NCBI RefSeq assembly: GCF_020982545.1
Contig: NZ_JAJKLK010000019.1
Coordinates: forward strand, 682,001 to 746,000
Source: Streptomyces sp. MNU76
Lineage (GTDB): Bacteria > Actinomycetota > Actinomycetes > Streptomycetales > Streptomycetaceae
Length of the DNA stretch: 64,000 bases
Direction of reading: 5' to 3'
Shown: positions 17,591-26,115 of the stretch, one piece after another
Numbering within the stretch: position 1 is the stretch's first letter
Layout of the letters: the number at the start of each line of letters is the position of its first letter
The notes under the pieces: model-generated
Databases searched by the model: none
What the model was told of the DNA's origin: nothing
The model's input: only the letters and a program-made list of their open reading frames with translations
Program-made: the position numbers and the translations under genes

Positions 17591-18129
17591 GGGGTCCTCC
17601 CGGTCAGACGGGCCAGCGCCGCGCTCTCCCGGGGCGGCGGGCCGGAGAGATCGCCGGTGCGCCAGGCGGGCACCCACGGCACGCGGTAGACGTCTATGAC
17701 GGAACCGATCACTTTCACGCGCTGCACCAGTTGCCGGGGCAGCCGGCCGGGCGCGTCCGCGACCAGCACGATCGCGTCGAGGTCGAGCCCCGGCGGCGCG
17801 TCGCCCCGCCGGAAGATGTCCAGGGTGTGCGAGACCGCGTCGAGCCCGGCGGCGTGCGTGCGCCCCACCAGGAGCACCGACCCCGGCTCGCCCTGGTCGG
17901 GACGCGGCCAGTTGCGGCCCGCGTCATGCCCGCCGAAGACCGTCGCGAGGGTGGTGGACCCGGCGCCGCCGTGCGTGGCGACCCAGGAGAACCGCCGCGC
18001 GCTCGCCAGGGGCGCCGGGTCCGGCGGCCGTGCCTCCGGCTCCGTCACCGGACCCCGCACCCAGATCTCCGGCCCGGCCGCCGCCTGTCCCGTCTCCGGC
18101 CGCATCACCGCATCACCGCTCTCCACCAC
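17587..18129 (-). CDS. DUF6668-like protein with degenerate P-loop
   Basis: 180 residues. ATHGGAGSTTLATVFGG resembles the deviant Walker A of ParA/MinD-type ATPases, but the signature lysine before the first glycines is His and the second lysine is Ser. The later segment DLDAIVLVADAPGRLPRQLVQRV fits the Walker B strand of that fold. I recall this as DUF6668 beside Streptomyces transfer loci. The start is uncertain: GTG at 18129 and 18126 or ATG at 18105 are all in frame. It is the first gene of the leftward run and coupled to the second pilin-like gene. Confidence 0.65.
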   Translation of the reverse strand: MVESGDAVMRPETGQAAAGPEIWVRGPVTEPEARPPDPAPLASARRFSWVATHGGAGSTTLATVFGGHDAGRNWPRPDQGEPGSVLLVGRTHAAGLDAVSHTLDIFRRGDAPPGLDLDAIVLVADAPGRLPRQLVQRVKVIGSVIDVYRVPWVPAWRTGDLSGPPPRESAALARLTGRTP

Positions 18130-18517
18130 TCCCCGTTTCCGACGCTGATCACAGCGGCCCGCTCGGCGCGGTCCGCCCGTCGCAGTCTTCCTGAGCCCGT
18201 GGCGCCCGTCGCACCCGGCGGGGTGCCAGCCGCCGTTGCGTGCCCGGCGCGACGCCCATCACCGATCTTCACGGCGTACGGGCGGCTTGGGAATCGGGAC
18301 GTGAGTTCCTGCGACGAGCCTGTGACGCACCGGTGACGCGCGGAGCGGGGGTGAGCGGAGAGACTCGTCTGACTGGACCCAAGTGGCAGGAACATGACGG
18401 AACGAAGTCCGGATGCATGACGGAACGACGTCACGAGGAGCATGACGGAACCGCGTCACCGCATCTCGTCCCATCCCGTCCCATCCCGTCCCGCCACTTC
18501 GACGCTGAGGGGAGCAG
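18130..18517. promoter_or_regulatory. 388-bp divergent promoter region with TGACG-N6-CGTCA repeats
   Basis: Three direct repeats of TGACGGAACGACGTCA occupy 18395-18410, 18418-18433 and 18443-18458. Copies two and three keep the palindromic arms TGACG/CGTCA six bases apart; copy one has lost the right arm. Centre-to-centre spacing is 23 and 25 bp, close to two helix turns, so a cooperative dimeric regulator is plausible. A run of three CATCCCGTCC-like units follows at about 18470-18494. The region drives the transglycosylase gene to the right and probably the DUF6668-like gene to the left. Confidence 0.55.
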
Positions 18518-19552
18518 ATGTCCAACGGGGGAGGGTCCGTCACGACCTGGGTCGTCGGCGGCTGCGTGGCGGCCGTGCTGATGCCGGTGGTCATGATGGT
18601 CGCGGTGAGCGGCGGCGGCGAAGCCGAGGCCGAGGAGCAGGGTGTCGGGGGAGGACTCAAGTCGGGCCAGGTACCGGCCGAGTACGTGCCGTGGGTGCTC
18701 AAGGCGGGCGCCATGTGCGACGTCATCAAGCCCGCGGTGATCGCCGCGCAGATCGAGGCCGAGTCGGGCTGGAACCCGAACGCCAAGTCCCCGGTCGGCG
18801 CCGAGGGGTTGAGCCAGTTCATGCCCGGCACCTGGCCGAGCTGGGGCAAGGACGACGACGGCAACGGCCGTGTCTCCCCGTACGACCCCGGCGACGCGAT
18901 CATGGCCCAGGGCCGCTACGACTGCGCCCTCGCCAAGCAGGTCCAGGGCTACAAGGACCGCGGCCAGGCGACCGGCGAAACCCTCGACCTGGCGCTCGCC
19001 GCGTACAACGCCGGTCCGGGCGCGGTGCAGAAGTACGGCGGCATCCCGCCCTACACCGAGACCCAGAACTACGTCGCCCGCATCAAGTCCCTGATCTCCA
19101 AGTACGAGTCGGTCGACGACCCGCCGGGCAAGCTCCCGGCCGGCCGGGAGATGGCGATGCCGCTCTCCGGCAACCCGCCCGTGACCTCGCCGTACGGCTG
19201 GCGCATGCACCCCACGCTCGGGGTCCGCAAACTGCACACGGGCATCGACTTCGGCGCGGCGTCCGGCACGCCCGTGCTCGCCGCCCGCGACGGCGAGGTG
19301 ACCTTCGCCGGCTGGAGCAACGGCTACGGCAACCGTGTCGTCATCTCCCACGGAACCATCAACGGCGACACCATCTCCACCACCTACAACCACATGCTGT
19401 CCGGCCTCAGCGTCGGCGTCGGCGACAAGGTCAAGGTCGGCCAACGCGTCGGCCTGGTCGGCTCGACCGGCTACTCGACCGGCGCCCACCTCCACTTCGA
19501 GGTGCAGCAGAACGGGGCGTACGTGAATCCGGCGCCGTGGCTGGGGCTGTAG
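18518..19552 (+). CDS. Lytic transglycosylase-M23 endopeptidase fusion
   Basis: Cell-wall enzyme of 344 residues. An N-terminal membrane anchor (about 9-31) is followed by an SLT domain: catalytic Glu82 in EAESGWNP, GLSQFMPGTW at 97-106 and LALAAYNAGPGAV at 158-170. The C-terminal M23 zinc endopeptidase has His240-x3-Asp244 (HTGIDFG), His292 and the H-x-H pair 324/326 in AHLHFEV. The two activities cut glycan and peptide bonds and would open the wall for the channel, the VirB1 role in Gram-positive systems. It starts the rightward arm next to the operator-like repeats. The wall-opening link is inference from context. Confidence 0.88.
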   Translation: MSNGGGSVTTWVVGGCVAAVLMPVVMMVAVSGGGEAEAEEQGVGGGLKSGQVPAEYVPWVLKAGAMCDVIKPAVIAAQIEAESGWNPNAKSPVGAEGLSQFMPGTWPSWGKDDDGNGRVSPYDPGDAIMAQGRYDCALAKQVQGYKDRGQATGETLDLALAAYNAGPGAVQKYGGIPPYTETQNYVARIKSLISKYESVDDPPGKLPAGREMAMPLSGNPPVTSPYGWRMHPTLGVRKLHTGIDFGAASGTPVLAARDGEVTFAGWSNGYGNRVVISHGTINGDTISTTYNHMLSGLSVGVGDKVKVGQRVGLVGSTGYSTGAHLHFEVQQNGAYVNPAPWLGL

Positions 19553-19561
19553 TGAGGATGA

Positions 19562-19620
19562 CGACGGGTGCGACGGGTGCGACGGGTTCGACGGGTTCGA
19601 CGGGTTCGACGGGTTCGACG
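19562..19620. repeat. 9-bp tandem repeat
   Basis: Six to seven copies of GACGGGTTC, the first two with TGC instead of TTC. If translated from the in-frame GTG 19552 or ATG 19558 it would encode Thr-Gly-Ser/Ala repeats at the N-terminus of the lipoprotein, but a much better start lies downstream. Confidence 0.8.
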
Positions 19621-19653
19621 GGGCAGGACACTGAGGTGAGGAGGGGAACCAGG

Positions 19654-20424
19654 GTGAACGTGATGCGTGATGCGCGCGGTGGGCGCGAGGAACGGGCCGC
19701 GCGCGGGTCCGGCCGCTCCGGCGGGGTCGTCCGTCGGGCGGGCGTGATGGTGCTCGCGACCGTGACCGGCGTCGCGGTCCTCACCGCCTGCGGTCTGGAG
19801 GACCACCGCGAGACGGCGGGCGGCTCCACGGCCACGTCCGAACCGCCCTTCACCCCCAAGGCCCCCCTCCCTTCGGGGAGGTCACTCGGCCCGGACGCCC
19901 ACGTCCCGAAGCCCACCGGCGTCGACGAGACGGACGCGACCGCCGTCGCCGAGGCCTGGACCGAGGTCGCGTACGGCCACGACACCAAGTACGACACCGG
20001 CCCGCACGACGCCGTACTGCGCTCCGCGCGCTGGTTCACCGCCGCCAAGGCGAAGGCCGAGCGCTCGTACCGTCCCGCGAGCGGCGCCGGCGAACAGTGG
20101 AACTCCTGGGCCGCGCACCAGGCGTGGACCACGGTCGAGGTGGAACCGGACGACGACGGGGACGCGCCCTCCGACTCGGCCAGGGACGCCTACCGCGCCC
20201 TCTTCGTCGACGGCACCGCACACGGCCGCGACGGCTGGACGGGAACCGGCCCTCAGGCCACGGTGTACGTGAAGCTGGTGCGCTCGGGCAAGGGCGAGCC
20301 GTGGCGGGTGGACGAGGTGCGTACGGTGGAGGCAGCGATACCGACACCGGACCCGTCCACGTCGGCCGCAACCGCCAACCCCGCAACTCCTCTTTCTCCT
20401 TCTCCTTCTGCCCGACCCGAGTGA
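19654..20424 (+). CDS. Lipoprotein with NTF2/VirB8-like domain
   Basis: 256 residues. An arginine-rich signal peptide with VMVLATVTGVAVLTAC gives a lipobox with Cys46. After a Pro/Ser-rich linker, residues about 85-230 show VAEAWTEVAYGHDT, an aromatic core and the strand pairs QATVYVKLVRSGKGEPWRVDEV typical of NTF2-like domains. GTG 19654 is preferred because GAGGAGGGG lies directly before it; the in-frame GTG at 19552 overlaps the previous stop but would add repeat-encoded residues before the signal. It probably forms an external part of the transfer apparatus (inference). Confidence 0.72.
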   Translation: MNVMRDARGGREERAARGSGRSGGVVRRAGVMVLATVTGVAVLTACGLEDHRETAGGSTATSEPPFTPKAPLPSGRSLGPDAHVPKPTGVDETDATAVAEAWTEVAYGHDTKYDTGPHDAVLRSARWFTAAKAKAERSYRPASGAGEQWNSWAAHQAWTTVEVEPDDDGDAPSDSARDAYRALFVDGTAHGRDGWTGTGPQATVYVKLVRSGKGEPWRVDEVRTVEAAIPTPDPSTSAATANPATPLSPSPSARPE

Positions 20425-20431
20425 GGGAACG

Positions 20432-22626
20432 ATGACTCGACTCAGCCGCGAACAGAAGCGGGAACTCAAGCGCGCGGGACGCGTGCCGGCCGGGCTCACC
20501 CCGATCGACGTACGGGTCTCGGCCGAGGCCGGTGCGACGGTCGGCGGCATGCCGGTGCCGCCGGCCGCCGGGGAATCCCTCCAGAGCGCAGCCCTCGACT
20601 ACCTCCACCGGCTGGCCCTGGCCACCGGTCACCCCGTCCTCGCCACGGTCCACGACGAACGCATCGGCTATGTCGTCCCGCTGCAGATCCACGTCGACGG
20701 CTCCAGCCACTACGCCGGCGAGCCGGTACGGGTGGGCGAGCCGCAGGGGTTCGTGGCGCGGACGGGGAGCGGGACAGCCCGGAACCGCCCACCTCGGCCC
20801 CGGCCCCGGCGTCGGCACCGGCCCCGTCCCCGGTCCCGCGCCGCGACAGGTCGACGCATGTCCTGCGCGCGGTTCCGGAGTCGGCGGCCACGGGCGGACT
20901 CCCGGCCGAGCAGGGCGTTCCGCACACCCCGCAGACCCCTCCGCGCCACACCCTCACCAGGACCCGAACTGGCAGTCGGTCGCGCAGGCCCCTGCCCAGG
21001 TCCCGCCCCAGGCCGAGGCCCAGCAGCCGTGGCAGCCGCAGGCGAGCTCGGAGGCACCGGCGCCCCCGAGCATCGCCCGCAGCCGCAGCCGCAGCCGCAG
21101 CCGCAGCCGCAGCCGTCCGTCCAGGCGGATGTACGGCCGGACGCGCGGCCGGAGTCGCAGTCGCACCCGCAGGGGCAGCCGAGGCGGGAGCCCAGCACGA
21201 TGCGGTTGGCGGCGAGCGAACCGGCGCCCACGGCGGAGCCGCTCACCCCCACACCCCAGCCCGAGCGCCCGAAGCGGGAGCCGAGCACCCTTCCTCTGAC
21301 GGCGGCGAAGCCCGCGCCCCCGGCGGAACCCGCGCACGCCCCGTAGGCCCTCGCACCCGCACCCGCGCACGCCTCCGAACCCGCGCACGCCCCCGACCGC
21401 AAGTCGGCCGCACCCGCCCCTCCGAGTCGGCGCCGCCCGTGAAGCGCGAGCCGCGGACGATGCCGCTCACGGCGGCGAAGGAGAAGCAGGGCGCGCAGGG
21501 CGACGCGTCGCAGCAGGCGTCGGGCGGGGTCGTTCCGTCGACGTTCGTGCTGCGCGCGGTGCCGGAACCGACGGAGGGCCCCTTGGCGCAGCCGCCGCGC
21601 ACCCCGAACCTGCCCCTCACCCTCCCCGGCGTCCCGGTGGCCCCGGACGCCCGAACCTCGGCTCCCGAGCCCGCCCAGGACCCCGCTCCGGCCGTCGGCA
21701 CGGTCTCACCCCCGACCGGCGAGTTCGGCCCGCTCACGGCCCCGGCCTCCCTGGACCCGCAGCCGTGGCCCGCGGCCCCGGCCGACGTCCCCACCCGGGC
21801 CGGCGCACCCGCACGTCCCGGCATCGACGCACCCGCACGTCCCGGAGTGGCGCACATCCCGTCCTCGGGGCCCGCCCGGAGTCCGGGCCCGTCTCGCTGG
21901 AGCCCCAGCCCTGGCCCCCACTCCGACTCCGGCCCCGATGCCGCTCCAGACGCCGCCCCCACCACGCCCACCCCGGAACTCGCACCCCTCTCCACGCCGG
22001 CCCCTGTGGAGGAGTCCGCGTCCGACGCCTACTCCGCCCCCGAGTGGAAGGTGCTGGAGGAGGACGACGCGCCGAAACCCGCGCCGGTACGGGAGTTCGA
22101 CGCGGTGGCCGAGGCGGTGCTGGACCCGGAGGAGGACGGCGGCACCCCGTCACCGTTCGCGGAGGCCGTCTCGCGCATCAACGAGGCCGTGAAGCTGGGC
22201 CGCATCCAGGAAGCCGCGGAGATGGCCGAGCAGACGGTCGCACAAGCGACGGTGGCGCTGGGCCCCCAGCACCCCGAGGTCCTGAAGCTCCGCGAACTCA
22301 CCGCCTACATCGCCTACTTGGCCGGTGACGCCCTTCGTTCGTTCCATCTGTCGCTCGATCTCGCAGGTCTCCGCCACCGCATGCGCGACCAGCGGGCCGC
22401 GTACGGCAACATCCAGAGCGCGGCGGCCGCCTGGCGCGCGGTCCGCGACCCGCTCCAGGGGCTGCACCTGGGCCGCGACCTGATCGCCGTCTGGACCGAC
22501 CTCGCCGCGGACGCCGGCCCCGCGGCCGACGACCTGGAGCAGCTGGAGAAGGCCCGCACCCGCATGACCCGCCTCACCGACCGGGCCCGCGCCCTCGACT
22601 CCGCCCCCTACGCCCATGGCCAGTGA
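20432..22626 (+). pseudogene. TPR-like protein with disordered repeat-motif linker, multiply frameshifted
   Basis: Coding sequence is continuous only across four -1 shifts: near 20758, 20950, 21070 and 21418. Adding four bases gives 2199 bp, exactly 733 codons. An in-frame TAG at 21344 also interrupts it. The N-terminal about 110 residues form a small domain (SAALDYLHRLALATGHPVLA). The middle is Pro/Gln-rich and repeats a short motif: REPSTMRLAAS, KREPSTLPLTAAK, KREPRTMPLTAAK, plus two STHVLRAVPE-like copies. The C-terminal 140 residues are helical, with INEAVKLGRIQEAAEMAEQT and later pairs resembling TPRs. It starts 7 bp after the lipoprotein gene. Decay or sequencing loss in GC runs are both possible. 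Confidence 0.65.
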
Positions 22627-23410
22627 CCCCACCCGAAGCCACCGCCGCCTCCCCGGCCACGCACTCGACGGCCCACCTCACCGCCCACCGACAACCCCGA
22701 CGGCCACACCTCTGGACCCGAGCGCCCCACCGGCAGACCCGACCGGCCCACCCCGCACCCGGCCGCCCCACCGACCTTTCCCGAGCGGCCCGCGACTCCT
22801 CCTCCGCGGCGCCCCCGAACACCGCCCCACCCTCCGTCCCCGGGTCGAGGTGACCGTCAACGAGCTGACCGGCACCCTGAGTTGGCGCACCCTCGACCGG
22901 TCGACCCAAGCACCGCCCACCCAGCACGGCACCCCCGGAGCCCCGGTGCCCACCGCGCGCCCGGCACCCCTCACCGCCGTACGCCCGCGCCCCAAGCGCT
23001 CGCCCCTGAGCGCCCGCGCCGCTGCCCTGCGCTCCGCCGGTCTCGACCCTCCCGCACCCCGCGAAGGGCGCCGCCCATCCCGACGCACCCGGAGCCGTCC
23101 GGGCCGCGCTGAGCGTCGACGTCGGAGCGCTCACCCCGAGCGGCGCACCAGCCAACTGGCCCGGCTCGGGCGCGCTCCGCCGTGGCCGCCGATCTCGCCC
23201 ACCACGGCATGCCCACCGCGGTCGCGTCCCGCCTCAGCCGTGACCCCCCGTCGACCCCCACCCCGCTCCCACCCACCGCCGGTCACTCTGACCCGCCATC
23301 CGCTCTCCTACGCCCCACGCACACAAACGGGGCCGACCGCGGCGCTCCCCACCGCCGGCCGACCCCGGAACGACAACCCCCCGGGCCTACCTACCGGGCG
23401 TCACCACCCG
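22623..23410 (+). pseudogene. Degenerate conserved hypothetical gene of the transfer locus
   Basis: GTG 22623 overlaps the TGA of the TPR-like gene (GTGA), so a coupled gene is expected. No single frame covers it. Coherent pieces occur in different frames: VTPPEATAASPATHSTAHLT from 22623, VEVTVNELTGTLSWRTLDR near 22850, VRAALSVDVGALTPSG near 23100 and AVAADLAHHGMPTAVASRLS near 23180-23240. The rest of the DNA up to the convergent aminopeptidase gene is Pro/Arg-rich in all frames. Function unknown. As for its neighbour, small indels could be natural or artefacts. Confidence 0.45.
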
Positions 23411-23431
23411 GAACGCCCCGCGCCGGGTGCC

Positions 23432-24409
23432 TCACTCCGACAGCTCCCACACCGCGTACGCCAGCGCGTCCCCGTTCCGGTCGAGCGCCGTGTCGTTGAT
23501 GTTGGCCGTGGTGTCGCAGGACGAGTGGTAGCAGCGGTCGAAGGCCTGGCCGGACGTACCGCCCCACTTGGCGACCTGTGCGGCGGTCTTCGTCCGGCTC
23601 GCCCCCGTGAAGAGCCCGCCGACGGGAACGCCGGCGCTCTTGAACGGCGCGTGGTCGGAGCGGCCGTCGCCCTCGGTCTCGATCTCGGTCGGGACGCCGA
23701 TGCCCGCGAAGTAGTCCTTGAAGGTCTGCTCGATGACGGGGTTGTCGTCGTAGACGAAGTACCCGGGGTTCGGCGAGCCGATCATGTCGAAGTTGAGGTA
23801 GCCGCTGATGCGGGCGCGGTTCGCGGAGGAGAGGTTGTTGACGTAGTAGCGGGACCCGACGAGACCCAGCTCCTCGGCGCCCCACCAGGCGAACCGGAGG
23901 TGCTTCGTGGGCTGGTAGCCGGTGCGGGCCACGGTCAGCGCGGCCTCCAGCACGGCTGCGGACCCGCTGCCGTTGTCGTTGATGCCCGCGCCCGAGGAGA
24001 CACTGTCCAGGTGTGAACCGGCCATGACAACCTGGTTCGTGTCGCCGCCCGGCCAGTCCGCGATCAGGTTGTAGCCGGTGCGTCCGCCGGACGTGAAGGA
24101 CTGCACGGTCGTGGTGAAGCCGACCGCGTCGAGCTTGCCCTTCACGTAGTTGAGCGACGCGAGGTAGCCGGCGCGGCCGTGGGCTCTGTTGCCGCCGTTG
24201 GCGGCGGCGATGGACTGGAACTGGGTCAGGTGGGCCTTGACGTTGGCCACGGGCAGGTCGGGCGCCGCGGCGATCGTCGCGGCCGGAGCGGCGGTCGCAC
24301 GGTCGGGGGCGGGGGCCGCCCCCGCTATGGAACCGGTGGTGAACAGTGTGGCCACCGTGACGGCGGCGGCGACGGCGGTGCGGCCCGTGACTGGAACAGA
24401 GAGCTGCAT
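23432..24409 (-). CDS. Secreted M28 zinc aminopeptidase
   Basis: Close homologue of the Streptomyces griseus aminopeptidase SGAP. A signal peptide (about residues 1-31) is followed by a propeptide-like region to about 48, then the mature start APDLPVANVKAHLTQFQSIA. The di-zinc ligands and catalytic Glu are in MAGSHLDSVSSGAGINDNGS, AWWGAEELGL, NFDMIGSPNPGYF and GRSDHAPF. It removes N-terminal residues, mainly hydrophobic, from peptides outside the cell. ATG 24409 gives 325 residues and a good signal; an upstream in-frame start would add an odd leader. It is the first conserved core gene after the transfer locus. Confidence 0.95.
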   Translation of the reverse strand: MQLSVPVTGRTAVAAAVTVATLFTTGSIAGAAPAPDRATAAPAATIAAAPDLPVANVKAHLTQFQSIAAANGGNRAHGRAGYLASLNYVKGKLDAVGFTTTVQSFTSGGRTGYNLIADWPGGDTNQVVMAGSHLDSVSSGAGINDNGSGSAAVLEAALTVARTGYQPTKHLRFAWWGAEELGLVGSRYYVNNLSSANRARISGYLNFDMIGSPNPGYFVYDDNPVIEQTFKDYFAGIGVPTEIETEGDGRSDHAPFKSAGVPVGGLFTGASRTKTAAQVAKWGGTSGQAFDRCYHSSCDTTANINDTALDRNGDALAYAVWELSE

Positions 24410-24528
24410 GGTGGGGGGCTCCGAATTCCATGGGTCCGCCCCGGACGACACTATTGATGTGTCCATGGCGAACCCGGTGAATGAGGTGCCTGGATGGTGC
24501 GGGCGGGACTGACTCTCCGTCAAGGGTG

Positions 24529-25488
24529 CTATTTGGCCAGCGGGGTTCGCGCCTCGACGGGGCCCACGACGACGCTCAGTTCCTCCAGCCGCTTGCGCGC
24601 CACCCGCGCCGTCCGCAGCGCGTCCCACGTCAGCAGGGACAGCGCCAGCCACACCAGCGCGAAGCCCGCCCACCGCTCGGGTGGCATGGCCTCTCCGAAG
24701 TACAGGACACCCAGCAGGAACTGGAACACCGGCGCCAGATACTGCAGCAGCCCCAGCGTGGACAGCGGCACCCGGATCGCGGCCGCGCCGAAGCAGACCA
24801 GCGGCAGGGCGGTCACCAGCCCCGTCGCGGCGAGCAGCAGCGCGTGCGCGGTCCCCTCGGAGCCGAAGGTGGCGTCCCCGCGCGAACCCAGCCACAGCAG
24901 ATAGGCCAGGGCGGGCAGGAACTGGATCACGGTCTCGGCGGCGAGCGACTCCACGCCGCCCAGGTTGACCTTCTTCTTCACCAGTCCGTACGTGGCGAAG
25001 GAGAAGGCGAGGCAGAGGGAGATCCACGGCGGCCGTCCGTAGCCGATCGTGAGGACGAGGACGGCCGCGAAGCCGACGCCGACCGCCGTCCACTGGACGG
25101 GCCGCAGCCGTTCCTTCAGCAGCAGGACGCCGATGGCGATGGTGACGAGCGGGTTGATGAAGTACCCGAGGGAGGCCTCGACCACCTGGTGGGTGTTGAC
25201 GGCCCAGATGTACACGCCCCAGTTCACGGTGATCACCGACGCCGCGACGGTGATCAGGGCGAGCCTGCGCGGCTGTCGCAGCAGCTCACCGGCCCAGGAC
25301 CAGCGGCGCAGCACCAGCAGCAGGACCGCGACGACCGCGAGGGACCAGACCATGCGGTGGGCGAGGATCTCCACCGCGCCGGAGGGCTTCAGCAGGGGCC
25401 AGAAGAGGGGGACGAGCCCCCACATCCCGTACGCCGCGAAGCCGTTCAGCAGCCCTATCCGGTGTTCGCCCCTCGACTGCGCCGCCAC
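24529..25488 (-). CDS. rarD: RarD-type EamA permease
   Basis: Ten-helix drug/metabolite transporter family protein. Characteristic RarD segments include GFAAYGMWGLVPLFWPLL at the start, LLRQPRRLALITVAASVITV, NWGVYIWAVN and QYLAPVFQFLLGVLYFGE. GTG 25488 is preceded directly by GGAGGGGCC, which decides the start over a longer open frame; 319 residues is a normal length. The substrate is not known. It is transcribed alone, with a large palindrome 83-114 bp upstream that may be its operator. Confidence 0.9.
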   Translation of the reverse strand: MAAQSRGEHRIGLLNGFAAYGMWGLVPLFWPLLKPSGAVEILAHRMVWSLAVVAVLLLVLRRWSWAGELLRQPRRLALITVAASVITVNWGVYIWAVNTHQVVEASLGYFINPLVTIAIGVLLLKERLRPVQWTAVGVGFAAVLVLTIGYGRPPWISLCLAFSFATYGLVKKKVNLGGVESLAAETVIQFLPALAYLLWLGSRGDATFGSEGTAHALLLAATGLVTALPLVCFGAAAIRVPLSTLGLLQYLAPVFQFLLGVLYFGEAMPPERWAGFALVWLALSLLTWDALRTARVARKRLEELSVVVGPVEARTPLAK

Positions 25489-25570
25489 GGCCCCTCCTCC
25501 TCGCCCGGCCGCACCGCCGCGACCCCGACCCCTCGACCCTCCCGAAGGTAACGCCGAGCACCCCCGCCTG

Positions 25571-25602
25571 TCATGCCCGTATCGGCATACGGTCATGACA
25601 GC
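25571..25602. promoter_or_regulatory. Large palindrome upstream of rarD, candidate operator
   Basis: TGTCATG at 25571-25577 pairs with CATGACA at 25596-25602, and CCGTAT at 25579-25584 pairs with ATACGG at 25589-25594, leaving a four-base centre CGGC and one mismatch. Imperfect pairing extends outward to 25561-25611. The position 83-114 bp upstream of the rarD GTG and the absence of a T-run favour an operator over a terminator. Confidence 0.5.
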
Positions 25603-25895
25603 CGGGGTGGGGCAGAGGGGAGTCCGGGGCGCCGACCTGAGGGTTGCTCCATGCGTCGGCCGGGGCGGGGTGCCGACCGGGGTCTTCGGGCGTCCGTCGG
25701 GAGGTGCGGCGCAAGGTGGGTCGGGGTGCTGCCACGGGGCCCGGGGAAGCCCGGCGCGGCACCGGGAGTGCGGGGTACAGGCCAGAGGTGTTTGGGGCGC
25801 CTCCCTGAGGATATGGACGCCAAGCCGGGGCGCTCAGCCCCAGAGCCGGCGCGGCCCCAAGAGCCGAGGCGGCTCAGTCCCAGCGCCGGAAGGCG

Positions 25896-26080
25896 GCTCG
25901 GCCCCGGGTGGCGGAGGGTGGCTCGGCCCCGGGGTGGCGGAGGGTGGCTCGGCCCCGGGGTCGGCGGAGGGTGGCTCGGCCCCGGGGTCGGCGGAGGGTG
26001 GCTCGGCCCCGGGGTGGCGGAGGGTGGCTCGGCCTCGGGGTCGGCGGAGGGTGGCTCGGTCCCGGGGGCGGCGCGACGGC
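25896..26080. repeat. Minisatellite of 25-27 bp units, about seven copies
   Basis: Units GCTCGGCCCCGGGGTCGGCG plus GAGGGTG start at 25896, 25921, 25947, 25974, 26001, 26027 and 26054. Length variation is mainly presence or absence of one C after GGGGT. It ends about 35 bp from the stop of the quinone reductase gene. Confidence 0.9.
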
Positions 26081-26115
26081 TCGACTCCGGGACCGAGGTG
26101 CTCAGTCCCGTCCGG

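Larger units (their letters stand above)
25489..26115. other. 627-bp intergenic region, palindrome plus minisatellite
   Basis: No gene is supported; the open frames on both strands are repeat-driven. It holds the 25571-25602 palindrome near rarD and the minisatellite at 25896-26080 just after the stop of the quinone reductase gene. Between them, 25610-25890, is GC-rich DNA with GGGGCGC-type runs in which I see nothing definite. Confidence 0.6.

Noticed and set aside
18130..18517. Small regulator gene within the divergent region
   Set aside because: The short frames here have no start signals or recognisable helix-turn-helix and are built from the DNA repeats.
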